Assembly: GCA_007125275.1 (NCBI GenBank)
Contig: SLDN01000059.1
Location: 1-5,624, forward strand
Origin: Bacteroidales bacterium
Lineage (GTDB): Bacteria; Bacteroidota; Bacteroidia; Bacteroidales; UBA7960
DNA: 5,624 bases
Direction: 5' to 3'
Position 1 is the first letter of the stretch. The number at the start of each line of letters is the position of its first letter. Below, piece by piece: positions 1-5,624 of the stretch. The notes under the pieces were generated by a model. The model saw nothing but the letters and a program-made list of their open reading frames with translations. It did no database searches and was not told the origin of the DNA. The translations under genes were made by a program, and so were the position numbers.

Positions 1-2208
1 CAACACGTCAAGATCACCCAATGTGGTTTTTTTTTTTTTTTTTTTCATCTTCTTAACCGCCTTTTTCTTATCCTTCTCACGGGATTTCTTTTCAGAAACC
101 TCAGAAGCCCTCTCGGCATATTTCACATCCTGGAATACCTTGGTGTGCGAGACAACGATTTTTTTGCTTTCTTTATTGAACTCAATAACTTTGAAATCAA
201 GCGTTTCGTCCATCTTGGCTGCACTACCGTCTTCCTTTACAATATGTCGCGTTGGCGCAAAGCCTTCAACACCATAAGGTAAGGCTACGATGACTCCTTT
301 GTCGGAGGTGCCGACAATGGTACCCTGGTGCACTGAATCAATGGTAAATACCGATTCAAACACATCCCACGGATTCTCTTCCAGCTGCTTGTGCCCAAGG
401 CTGAGGCGGCGATTATCTTTATCTACATCGAGCACTACTACTTCAATGCTTTCACCGATCTTGGTGAACTCTGCAGGATGCTTGATCTTTTTGCTCCAGC
501 TAAGGTCGCTGATATGAATAAGTCCGTCAACGCCCTCTTCCAGCTCTACAAAGATGCCGAAGTTGGTGAAGTTGCGAACGGTGGCTGCGGTTTTGGTACC
601 TACAGCAAATTTTTCAAGGATGTTTGCCCATGGGTCAGGAATCAGTTGTTTGATACCCAGTGACATTTTCCTGTCTTCGCGGTCGAGGGTCAGTATCACT
701 GCTTCCACTTCGTCGCCAACCTTCAGGAAGTCCTGTGCTGTGCGCAAGTGCTGCGACCATGACATCTCAGAAACGTGAATAAGGCCTTCAACGCCGGATG
801 CGATCTCAATGAAAGCACCATAGTCTGCGATGACAACAACCCTGCCTTTTACTTTGTCGCCGATCTTCATCTCAGGATCGAGTGAATCCCATGGGTGAGG
901 TGTGAGCTGCTTCAGACCCAAAGCAATACGCTTCTTGTTCTCGTCAAAGTCAAGAATAACAACATTGATCTTCTCGTCAAGCTTGACGATTTCTTCAGGA
1001 TGATTGATGCGTCCCCACGAAAGGTCGGTAATATGAATCAGGCCGTCAACGCCTCCGAGGTCAACAAATACACCATAAGAGGTGATGTTTTTGACCGTAC
1101 CTTCAAGGATCTGACCTTTTTCAAGCTTGGCAATGATCTCCGCTTTCTGTATCTCAAGTTCAGCTTCGATGAGCGCTTTATGTGAAACGACCACGTTTTT
1201 GTATTCGTGATTGATTTTTACCACTTTAAAGTCCATTGTCTTGCCCACATAGATGTCATAATCGCGGATGGGCTTGACGTCAATTTGAGAACCGGGAAGG
1301 AAGGCTTCGATGCCGAAAACATCCACGATAAGACCCCCTTTGGTACGGCATTTAACGAACCCCTGGATGATCTCATCATTTTCTTTGGACTGGTTGATCC
1401 GCTCCCATGAGCGCAGCGTGCGTGCTTTCTTGTGCGACAACACCAATTGTCCGGTGCTGTCTTCCTGGCTCTCAACATAAACCTCAATTTGATCGCCAAT
1501 CTTGAGGTCAGCATTGTAGCGCAGTTCAGCAGCGGGCAAAATACCATCCGACTTGAAGCCAATATTCACAACCACCTCGCGGTTGTTTTTGGACACCACG
1601 GTTCCGTCAATCACTTCGCCTTCACCTATTGACTTCAGTGTCTCTTCATAGATGATCTCCAGGCGTTCGCGTTCGGCAGGCGAATACATGTCCTGCTTCT
1701 TGTTGACAGCGTCCCAGTCAAATTCACCGGGGACCTGCTCAGGCATGACATCTTCTTTGGTTTTGGGAGGCATATCCTCTGCACCAATGGGCTTTTGAGG
1801 GTCTTCAATGATCACCTCTTCTGTCGCAGCTTGCGGAGAAGCCTCTGCAGAAACCGGGTCAGCTTCTTCTTTCACTTCCTCTTTAGGTTCTTCATCAGAA
1901 ACCAGGCCAGCTTCTTCTTTCACTTCCTCTTTAGGTTCTTCATCAGATACCTCAGCTTCTTCTGCAGTTTCTGCAGTTTCTGCAGCTTCTTCTGCAGACA
2001 CTTGTGGAGCTGCTTGTTCTGCCTCTTCTGAAGTCTGGTCAGATGTCTTTTCAGAGGTGGGTTCCGGGCTATCGGCCGCATCCGCTTCCTCTTCTTTTGA
2101 TTCATCTGTTACGTTTTCGGCTTCTGCCTTAGGATCAGCAACCTGATCGATTTTCTCTTCCTCCGGCTTGTGCTCGGGAGAAGTCGTGTTTTTTTGTTCT
2201 TCTGACAT
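1..2208 (-). CDS. rpsA: 30S ribosomal protein S1, 3' end cut by the window edge
   Basis: S1 binds mRNA on the small ribosomal subunit and helps initiation. The 736 codons present contain six S1 (OB-fold) RNA-binding domains, starting near residues 196, 279, 364, 448, 537 and 626. Domain 2 has FGIEAFLPGSQIDV, domain 3 has SYGVFVDLGGVDGLIHITDL, and domains 4 and 5 repeat the GVEGLIHVSE / GVDGLIHISD pattern. The start is the ATG at 2208; no Shine-Dalgarno sequence precedes it, only AT-rich sequence, as is usual in Bacteroidota. Residues 1-162 form an acidic, apparently disordered extension without aromatic residues; FDWD at 163 is where shorter bacteroidete S1 proteins, as I recall them, have their N-terminal segment. 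After domain 6 comes a Lys-rich tail, then TTLGDLDVL at the edge. That motif is familiar from bacteroidete S1 C-termini, so the frame appears intact across the A19 tract and probably only a short C-terminus is missing. Confidence 0.97.
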   Translation of the reverse strand, partial: MSEEQKNTTSPEHKPEEEKIDQVADPKAEAENVTDESKEEEADAADSPEPTSEKTSDQTSEEAEQAAPQVSAEEAAETAETAEEAEVSDEEPKEEVKEEAGLVSDEEPKEEVKEEADPVSAEASPQAATEEVIIEDPQKPIGAEDMPPKTKEDVMPEQVPGEFDWDAVNKKQDMYSPAERERLEIIYEETLKSIGEGEVIDGTVVSKNNREVVVNIGFKSDGILPAAELRYNADLKIGDQIEVYVESQEDSTGQLVLSHKKARTLRSWERINQSKENDEIIQGFVKCRTKGGLIVDVFGIEAFLPGSQIDVKPIRDYDIYVGKTMDFKVVKINHEYKNVVVSHKALIEAELEIQKAEIIAKLEKGQILEGTVKNITSYGVFVDLGGVDGLIHITDLSWGRINHPEEIVKLDEKINVVILDFDENKKRIALGLKQLTPHPWDSLDPEMKIGDKVKGRVVVIADYGAFIEIASGVEGLIHVSEMSWSQHLRTAQDFLKVGDEVEAVILTLDREDRKMSLGIKQLIPDPWANILEKFAVGTKTAATVRNFTNFGIFVELEEGVDGLIHISDLSWSKKIKHPAEFTKIGESIEVVVLDVDKDNRRLSLGHKQLEENPWDVFESVFTIDSVHQGTIVGTSDKGVIVALPYGVEGFAPTRHIVKEDGSAAKMDETLDFKVIEFNKESKKIVVSHTKVFQDVKYAERASEVSEKKSREKDKKKAVKKMKKKKKKTTLGDLDVL
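27..45 (-). repeat. A19 homopolymer (mRNA sense) inside rpsA
   Basis: Nineteen consecutive T on the plus strand are read as six AAA Lys codons plus the first base of ACC (codons 722-728 of S1). The reading frame from the rpsA ATG enters as AAG-AAG-ATG and leaves as ACC-ACA-TTG, giving TTLGD, so length 19 keeps the frame. One extra A would give NHIG followed by TGA at 16-14. One A fewer would give PHWVILTC, with no stop before the edge. Homopolymers of this length are prone to sequencing error, but the intact downstream motif argues that 19, or 19 plus or minus 3, is real. Confidence 0.9.
1860..1947 (-). repeat. 48-bp tandem duplication in the rpsA acidic extension
   Basis: Two 40-bp stretches, 1860-1899 and 1908-1947, are identical at a period of 48 bp. 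They encode the 16-residue units VSDEEPKEEVKEEAGL and VSDEEPKEEVKEEADP. The period is a multiple of three, so the duplication leaves the frame intact. The near-perfect nucleotide identity, including third codon positions, suggests a recent duplication rather than selection on protein sequence alone. Confidence 0.93.
1961..1987 (-). repeat. Three 9-bp units in the rpsA acidic extension
   Basis: On the plus strand TCTGCAGTT occurs at 1961-1969 and 1970-1978, followed by TCTGCAGCT at 1979-1987. In the protein this gives the AET-AET periodicity in AAETAETAEEAE. It is a short in-frame array next to the 48-bp duplication, and so another site where the extension could change length. Confidence 0.8.
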
Positions 2209-2312
2209 TAATAAATATGATTACTACTGTGGTTATCCGGATATGATTGCTGTCTTTCTAAATCAATCCGAACGACCGGGTTAAACAATAATTTAGAGGG
2301 CCCGCAAACGGG
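2209..2312 (-). promoter_or_regulatory. Probable structured 5' leader of rpsA
   Basis: The roughly 100 nt between the promoter and the rpsA ATG contain several complementary segments. In RNA order, TCTAAAT (2297-2291) can pair with ATTTAGA (2263-2257), a 7-bp helix. CGGATTG (2270-2264) can pair with CAAT plus CCG (2249-2246 and 2240-2238) across a 5-nt bulge. The two helices interleave, so they form either a pseudoknot or two alternative folds. A CCCG-TTTG-CGGG hairpin can form near the 5' end, and the palindrome TATCCGGATA (2234-2243) lies about 25 nt before the start codon. S1 autoregulates its own translation in enterobacteria through its leader; a similar role here is inference. I do not recognise a named RNA family. 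Confidence 0.4.
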
Positions 2313-2316
2313 ACTG

Positions 2317-2345
2317 CAAAGGTAGTAAAAAATAAGAAGTTACAA
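2317..2345 (-). promoter_or_regulatory. Bacteroidota-type -33/-7 promoter of rpsA
   Basis: On the minus strand TACCTTTG, followed by C, lies at 2324-2317 and matches the bacteroidete -7 consensus TAnnTTTG exactly. A TTG lies at 2345-2343, leaving an 18-nt spacer within the loose range known for this promoter class. Transcription would start shortly downstream, around 2312-2305, giving an rpsA leader of about 100 nt. The site sits in the lon-rpsA spacer, so it would give rpsA its own transcript. It is assigned by motif only. Confidence 0.72.
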
Positions 2346-2356
2346 GGAATATGCAG

Positions 2357-2414
2357 AAAAAACCACGCTATGGATTTATCTTACCAAAATCACTTTCTGC
2401 TTTGCAGATAAAAG
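2357..2414 (-). terminator. Weak candidate terminator region after lon
   Basis: Beginning about 45 nt after the lon stop, the minus strand has an imperfect hairpin CTTT-TAT-CTGC-AAA-GCAG-AAAG (2414-2393), with a TAT bulge, followed by TGATTTT. About 20 nt further on, a short CCA-TAGCG-TGG stem (2373-2363) leads directly into six T (2362-2357). Neither is a strong intrinsic terminator on its own. The position between lon and the rpsA promoter makes a terminator plausible. Confidence 0.3.
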
Positions 2415-2457
2415 CAATACAGGATATCATGTTCAAACCGGGCTGTTACGACAAAAG

Positions 2458-4896
2458 TCATGAGGATATTTTCTGCTTGTACATGCAGAGGTCAACCACC
2501 TGAATCATCTCATCAATATACTCAAAGTCAAGCCCTTTAAGATATATTTGGTTAATTTCCTCCACATTTTTCCGGTTTTCTTCCGAAAGAATCACAGTAT
2601 GCATACCGGCGCGCTTGGCGGCCAGTATTTTCTCCTTGATTCCTCCTACCGGCAATACTTTTCCCCTCAATGTGATCTCGCCTGTCATTGCTACGCCGGG
2701 CTTCACTTTTCTTTTTGTGAATGCTGATGCCAGTGCGGCAAACATAGTAATGCCGGCAGAGGGACCATCTTTGGGCGTGGCGCCTTCCGGTACGTGAATA
2801 TGTACATGATATGTCTGGAACATCTTGGGATCAATTTTCAATGCTCCGGCGTGTGCCTTCAGGTATTCATAGGCAAGTGTGGCCGACTCCTTCATCACAT
2901 CCCCCAGGCTGCCCGTGAGGCTCAACATCCCCCTGCCCTTGCTGATGCTGACTTCAACAAAAAGTGTTTGCCCGCCGGATTGGGTCCATGCCAAACCGGT
3001 CATGACGCCTGCAAGGTCTTTGATAAGACTTTGATCGCGGCTGAATCGGGGAGCACCAAGTATGGCATTCAGGTCTTCAGTCTGCAGCTTGGGGTCCCGG
3101 TGGTTTTCAAACACAATGTCACGCGCTTTTGAACGAATAACCTTGGCGATGGTTTTTTCAAGACTTCTCACACCAGACTCGCGTGTATAATCCTGAATAA
3201 TCTTTTCAAGAACCTTCTTGCTGAATTTCAGCTGTTCATTTTTGACCCCGTGCGCTGACAGCTGCCGCGGGATGAGGTGGCGGCTCGCAATTTCCTGCTT
3301 CTCCTCAACGATATAGCCGCTCAGGTCAATCACTTCCATACGGTCGCGAAGGGCAGGGTGAATGCCTACCATCGTATTGGCGGTGGCAATAAACATAATG
3401 TTCGAGAGGTCGTATTCAACCTCAAGGTAGTTGTCGTAAAAACTGTTGTTTTGTTCCGGATCCAAAACTTCCAGCAAGGCTGATGATGGGTCGCCGGAAA
3501 AGTTTTTGTATCCCACCTTGTCAATCTCATCAAGCACAAAGACCGGATTTGAAGAGCCCGCTTTTTTCAGGTTCTGAATGATACGGCCGGGCATTGCGCC
3601 GACGTAGGTTTTTCGGTGTCCGCGAATCTCTGCCTCATCACGTAGGCCGCCCAGCGACATGCGCACGTATTTGCGGCCAATGGCGCGGGCTATGGATTTA
3701 CCCAAGGATGTTTTACCAACGCCGGGCGGGCCGACAAAGCACAGTATGGGCGACTTCATATCGCCCTTGAGCTTGAGCACCGCCAGGTATTCGATGATGC
3801 GTTCCTTTATCTTATCGAGCCCATAATGATCGCGATCCAGTATCCGCTGTGCTTTCTTCAGATCGAAATTATCGGAGGTAAATTCATTCCACGGCAGCTC
3901 GATCAAAGTTTCCAGGTAGTTGAGATGAACAGTGTAGTCCATCGCTACCGGGTTCATGCGCTGCAGCCTGGCAACCTCCTTGTCAAAGATTTTTTTTAGC
4001 TGCTTGCCCCAGATTTTCTTCTCAGCCCTCCCCCTGAGATCATTAATCTGCTGCTGGTGCGGGCTGCCACCAAGCTCTTCCTGTATGGTTTTCAGCTGCT
4101 GCCCCAAAATGTAGTCACGCTGCTGCTTGTCGATATCTACCTTCACCTTGGAATGGATCTGGTTTTTCAGTTCTACAACCTGCAATTCCTTGTTCAGATG
4201 AGCCAGCACGAGGTTTGCACGGGTAAGAAGGTCCGGTATCTCTATCAGTTTCTGCTTCTCAACCATCTCAATATTGAGATTGGAGGATATGAAGTTGACA
4301 AGAAATGCAGGGCTCTCTATGTTTTTCAATGCGAAGGCGGCTTCACTGGGCACGTTTGGAGAGAGCTTGACGATCTGGATGGCAAGGTCCTTAATGGTAG
4401 AAATCAGGGCATCAAATTTTTTGTCACGCTTAATTTGGGCTGTGGCCTCAAATGCTCTAACCCGCGCCATGAAATATGGCTCGGTCTGCGTAATCTCCTG
4501 GAGTTCAAAACGCTTTTTACCCTGAATGATGACAGTGGTGTTCCCGTCAGGCATTTGAAGTATTTTGATTATGTAGGCAGCCGTTCCTACACGGTAGAGG
4601 TCATCAAAACCAGGCTCTTCAACTGAAGCATCTTTTTGTGATACCACACCAATGATTCGGTTCTTTTTGTAATTCTCCCTTACCAGCTTGATTGATTTGT
4701 CACGGCTCACAGTGATCGGGATCACAACGCCGGGGAACAATACCGTGTTTTTGATTGGCAGTATGGCAATCTCCTCCGGAATTTTTTCTGCATCCATTTG
4801 TTGTTCTTCTTCAGCTGAAAGCAGGGGGATAAATTCACTGTCGCCATCTATGCTGCCACTTCCAATATATATATCTCCATCAAAAATATTTCCCAT
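2458..4896 (-). CDS. lon: ATP-dependent protease Lon (endopeptidase La)
   Basis: Lon is a cytoplasmic hexameric AAA+ serine protease that degrades misfolded and selected regulatory proteins. The 812-residue protein is complete and close to the usual length of bacterial Lon. It has a short acidic head (1-40), the LON substrate-binding domain starting at IAILPIKNTVLFPGVVIP (residues 43-60), a helical linker with KQQRDYILGQQL (257-268), and the AAA+ module. That module has Walker A GPPGVGKT (389-396), Walker B VFVLDEID (452-459), sensor-1 Asn507 in FIATAN and a sensor-2-type GVRSLEK (575-581). The protease domain has catalytic Ser713 in KDGPSAG and Lys756 in GGIKEK, 43 residues apart as in E. 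coli Lon. The ATG at 4896 is chosen because it gives the full head and domain; no Shine-Dalgarno sequence precedes it. The gene ends with TGA. It is separated by 321 bp from the gene before it and by 249 bp from rpsA, so it is probably transcribed alone. No classical CIRCE heat-shock element was found upstream. Confidence 0.98.
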   Translation of the reverse strand: MGNIFDGDIYIGSGSIDGDSEFIPLLSAEEEQQMDAEKIPEEIAILPIKNTVLFPGVVIPITVSRDKSIKLVRENYKKNRIIGVVSQKDASVEEPGFDDLYRVGTAAYIIKILQMPDGNTTVIIQGKKRFELQEITQTEPYFMARVRAFEATAQIKRDKKFDALISTIKDLAIQIVKLSPNVPSEAAFALKNIESPAFLVNFISSNLNIEMVEKQKLIEIPDLLTRANLVLAHLNKELQVVELKNQIHSKVKVDIDKQQRDYILGQQLKTIQEELGGSPHQQQINDLRGRAEKKIWGKQLKKIFDKEVARLQRMNPVAMDYTVHLNYLETLIELPWNEFTSDNFDLKKAQRILDRDHYGLDKIKERIIEYLAVLKLKGDMKSPILCFVGPPGVGKTSLGKSIARAIGRKYVRMSLGGLRDEAEIRGHRKTYVGAMPGRIIQNLKKAGSSNPVFVLDEIDKVGYKNFSGDPSSALLEVLDPEQNNSFYDNYLEVEYDLSNIMFIATANTMVGIHPALRDRMEVIDLSGYIVEEKQEIASRHLIPRQLSAHGVKNEQLKFSKKVLEKIIQDYTRESGVRSLEKTIAKVIRSKARDIVFENHRDPKLQTEDLNAILGAPRFSRDQSLIKDLAGVMTGLAWTQSGGQTLFVEVSISKGRGMLSLTGSLGDVMKESATLAYEYLKAHAGALKIDPKMFQTYHVHIHVPEGATPKDGPSAGITMFAALASAFTKRKVKPGVAMTGEITLRGKVLPVGGIKEKILAAKRAGMHTVILSEENRKNVEEINQIYLKGLDFEYIDEMIQVVDLCMYKQKISS

Positions 4897-4909
4897 AATA
4901 GTATTTCAG

Positions 4910-4921
4910 TCAATTTGTCAT
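4910..4921 (-). other. Three-codon upstream ORF (M-T-N-stop) before lon
   Basis: On the minus strand ATG-ACA-AAT-TGA ends 13 nt before the lon ATG and is in a different frame from lon. Its ATG is preceded by ATTTATTA, the same eight bases that precede the rpsA ATG at 2208, so the context resembles a working start site. If translated, it could affect ribosome access to lon. AT-rich sequence makes a chance match quite possible. Confidence 0.25.
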
Positions 4922-4946
4922 TAATAAATGCTATAAAGTCATAGCC

Positions 4947-4958
4947 AACTGCGCAGTT
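4947..4958. promoter_or_regulatory. 12-bp perfect palindrome upstream of lon
   Basis: AACTGCGCAGTT reads identically on both strands and sits about 50 bp before the lon ATG. It is GC-rich at its centre in an otherwise AT-rich spacer. It could be a protein-binding site or a small hairpin in the lon leader. It does not match any operator I know. Confidence 0.3.
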
Positions 4959-5072
4959 TGTCGTACACCATCACGCTAAAAAACACAACACACTGATAAT
5001 GTTAACAATACAGCAAACAGAATGATATCGCCTTTTTTCAGAATACAAGGCAGATATACAATATCAACCAAC

Positions 5073-5107
5073 GTGCCACAAAGTAACCATATGGCACCTT
5101 TTTCAAA
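5073..5107 (-). promoter_or_regulatory. Candidate lon promoter overlapped by an inverted repeat
   Basis: On the minus strand TTTG (5107-5104) is followed after 17 nt by TTACTTTG (5086-5079), which matches the bacteroidete -7 consensus TAnnTTTG at five of its six fixed positions. The -7 candidate lies inside an inverted repeat: GTGCCA (5073-5078), 13 nt, then TGGCAC (5092-5097). This arrangement would suit a repressor or activator site on a promoter. The leader to lon would then be about 175 nt. The promoter match is imperfect and the role is inferred from position. Confidence 0.3.
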
Positions 5108-5217
5108 GATGCCATTATTTATCAATGCTTTTTCGCTGTAAAGGAAAGTGATCTCCGGGCAGCTATTTCATGAATCAACAAGCTGTATTCAGGACAGCAT
5201 TTCTCTTGCTCTGCAAC

Positions 5218-5624
5218 CTACATGATTTTTCTGTAGCCCAGAGTGTGTTCAAAGACATTTCTGAGTATGCGCTCATCTGCATCCGTAAATTCTTTGTTGC
5301 GGCGTGCATATACCCGCTGGGCAACGGCAATGGCCTTATCAATGTCAAAAGTGGTGAAGCCTGATACGCTGCCCCAGGAAAAAGAGGGGATGAAGTTGCG
5401 CATAAAACCGGCGCCAAATAATTGCGAATTGATGCCAATAACTGTGCCGGTATTCAGCATCGTATTAATGCCACATTTTGAATGGTCGCCCATGAAGGTG
5501 CCGCAAAACATCATTCCGGTGCTGACAAAGCTTTCTTCGGCATAGTCCCACAACCTGACTTCATCATAATTGTTCTTCAGGTTGCTGGTATTGGTGTCGG
5601 CGCCAAGGTTACACCATTCACCTA
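5218..5624 (-). CDS. GlmU-family sugar nucleotidyltransferase/acetyltransferase, C-terminal part only
   Basis: The open frame enters from the right edge with GEWCNLGADTNTSNLKNNY and runs to TAG at 5220-5218, giving about 134 residues. The sequence has the irregular small-residue pattern of a left-handed beta-helix (hexapeptide) domain, for example FMGDHSKCGINTMLNTGTVI, followed by RNFIPSFSWG and a helical tail with RRNKEFTDADERILRNVF. This fits the bacteroidete branch of GlmU-like proteins, which pair an N-terminal nucleotidyltransferase domain with a C-terminal acyltransferase-type beta-helix and are linked to UDP-N-acetylglucosamine synthesis. The N-terminal domain is outside the window, so the activity cannot be checked. 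A TTG at 5553 could be taken as a start, but the family-like sequence continues upstream of it, so the gene simply runs off the edge. Its stop lies 321 bp before lon. Confidence 0.85.
   Translation of the reverse strand, partial: GEWCNLGADTNTSNLKNNYDEVRLWDYAEESFVSTGMMFCGTFMGDHSKCGINTMLNTGTVIGINSQLFGAGFMRNFIPSFSWGSVSGFTTFDIDKAIAVAQRVYARRNKEFTDADERILRNVFEHTLGYRKIM

Larger units (their letters stand above)
4897..5217. other. 321-bp AT-rich spacer between the glmU-like gene and lon
   Basis: No credible gene of ordinary size lies here on either strand. On the minus strand, from the glmU-like stop towards lon, it holds a weak GCTGT-N7-ACAGC hairpin (5198-5182) without a T-run, an inverted repeat around a promoter-like motif (5073-5107), a 12-bp palindrome (4947-4958) and a three-codon ORF (4921-4910). 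These are the control-region candidates for lon. Confidence 0.6.

Noticed and set aside
27..45. T19 on the plus strand as an intrinsic terminator
   Set aside because: No GC-rich hairpin precedes it on the plus strand, and the tract lies inside the S1 coding frame, which stays open and family-like on both sides.
895..1185. 96-codon plus-strand ORF inside rpsA
   Set aside because: Antisense shadow of S1 domains 3 and 4, with no independent support.
1795..2146. Plus-strand ORFs rich in Ser, Ala and Phe
   Set aside because: They are the antisense image of the Glu/Ala/Lys-rich S1 extension; the low-complexity composition explains their length.
4057..4626. 189-codon plus-strand ORF inside lon
   Set aside because: It lies wholly antisense to conserved Lon sequence and shows no recognisable domain.
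5182..5198. Terminator of the glmU-like gene
   Set aside because: The stem is only 5 bp with a 7-nt loop and no T-run follows, so it is mentioned only in the spacer description.
4897..5217. CIRCE (HrcA) heat-shock operator upstream of lon
   Set aside because: No sequence resembling TTAGCACTC-N9-GAGTGCTAA is present.
5243..5545. 100-codon plus-strand ORF opposite the glmU-like gene
   Set aside because: The minus strand here encodes a clear beta-helix domain of a known family.
5218..5553. A separate 111-residue gene starting at TTG 5553
   Set aside because: The frame continues upstream to the window edge with sequence typical of the same family, so this is an internal codon.

Overview
The window carries three protein genes, all on the minus strand: the 3' part of a GlmU-family sugar-nucleotide enzyme (5218-5624, its start lies beyond the right edge), a complete ATP-dependent protease Lon (2458-4896), and ribosomal protein S1 (1-2208, its last codons lie beyond the left edge). 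In transcription order this reads glmU-like -> lon -> rpsA. No tRNA, rRNA, insertion sequence, CRISPR array or phage gene was seen.

The organism is very probably a member of the Bacteroidota. The S1 body and the sequence TTLGD near its C-terminus match what I recall of Bacteroides-type S1 proteins. The GlmU-like protein has the bacteroidete-type C-terminal domain. Neither start codon in the window has a Shine-Dalgarno sequence. The rpsA leader carries TACCTTTG preceded by TTG, which is the bacteroidete -33/-7 promoter form. A finer placement is not possible from these genes alone.

Region by region (plus-strand coordinates): 1-2208 is S1, with a long acidic N-terminal extension containing a 48-bp tandem duplication, six S1 domains, and a Lys-rich C-terminal tail whose codons include an uninterrupted run of 19 A in the mRNA (27-45). 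Positions 2209-2457 hold the rpsA leader, its promoter and a weak possible lon terminator. Positions 2458-4896 are Lon with all catalytic motifs intact. Positions 4897-5217 form a 321-bp AT-rich spacer with two inverted repeats, a weak promoter candidate and a three-codon upstream ORF just before lon. Positions 5218-5624 are the GlmU-like 3' end.

The three genes do not form one pathway: cell-envelope precursor synthesis, protein quality control and translation. The spacers of 321 and 249 bp, each with its own promoter candidate, suggest three separate transcription units facing the same way. I see no novel multi-gene system. The points most worth a second look are the A19 tract in rpsA (possible slippage or poly-lysine stalling), the structured rpsA leader, and the acidic extension of S1.
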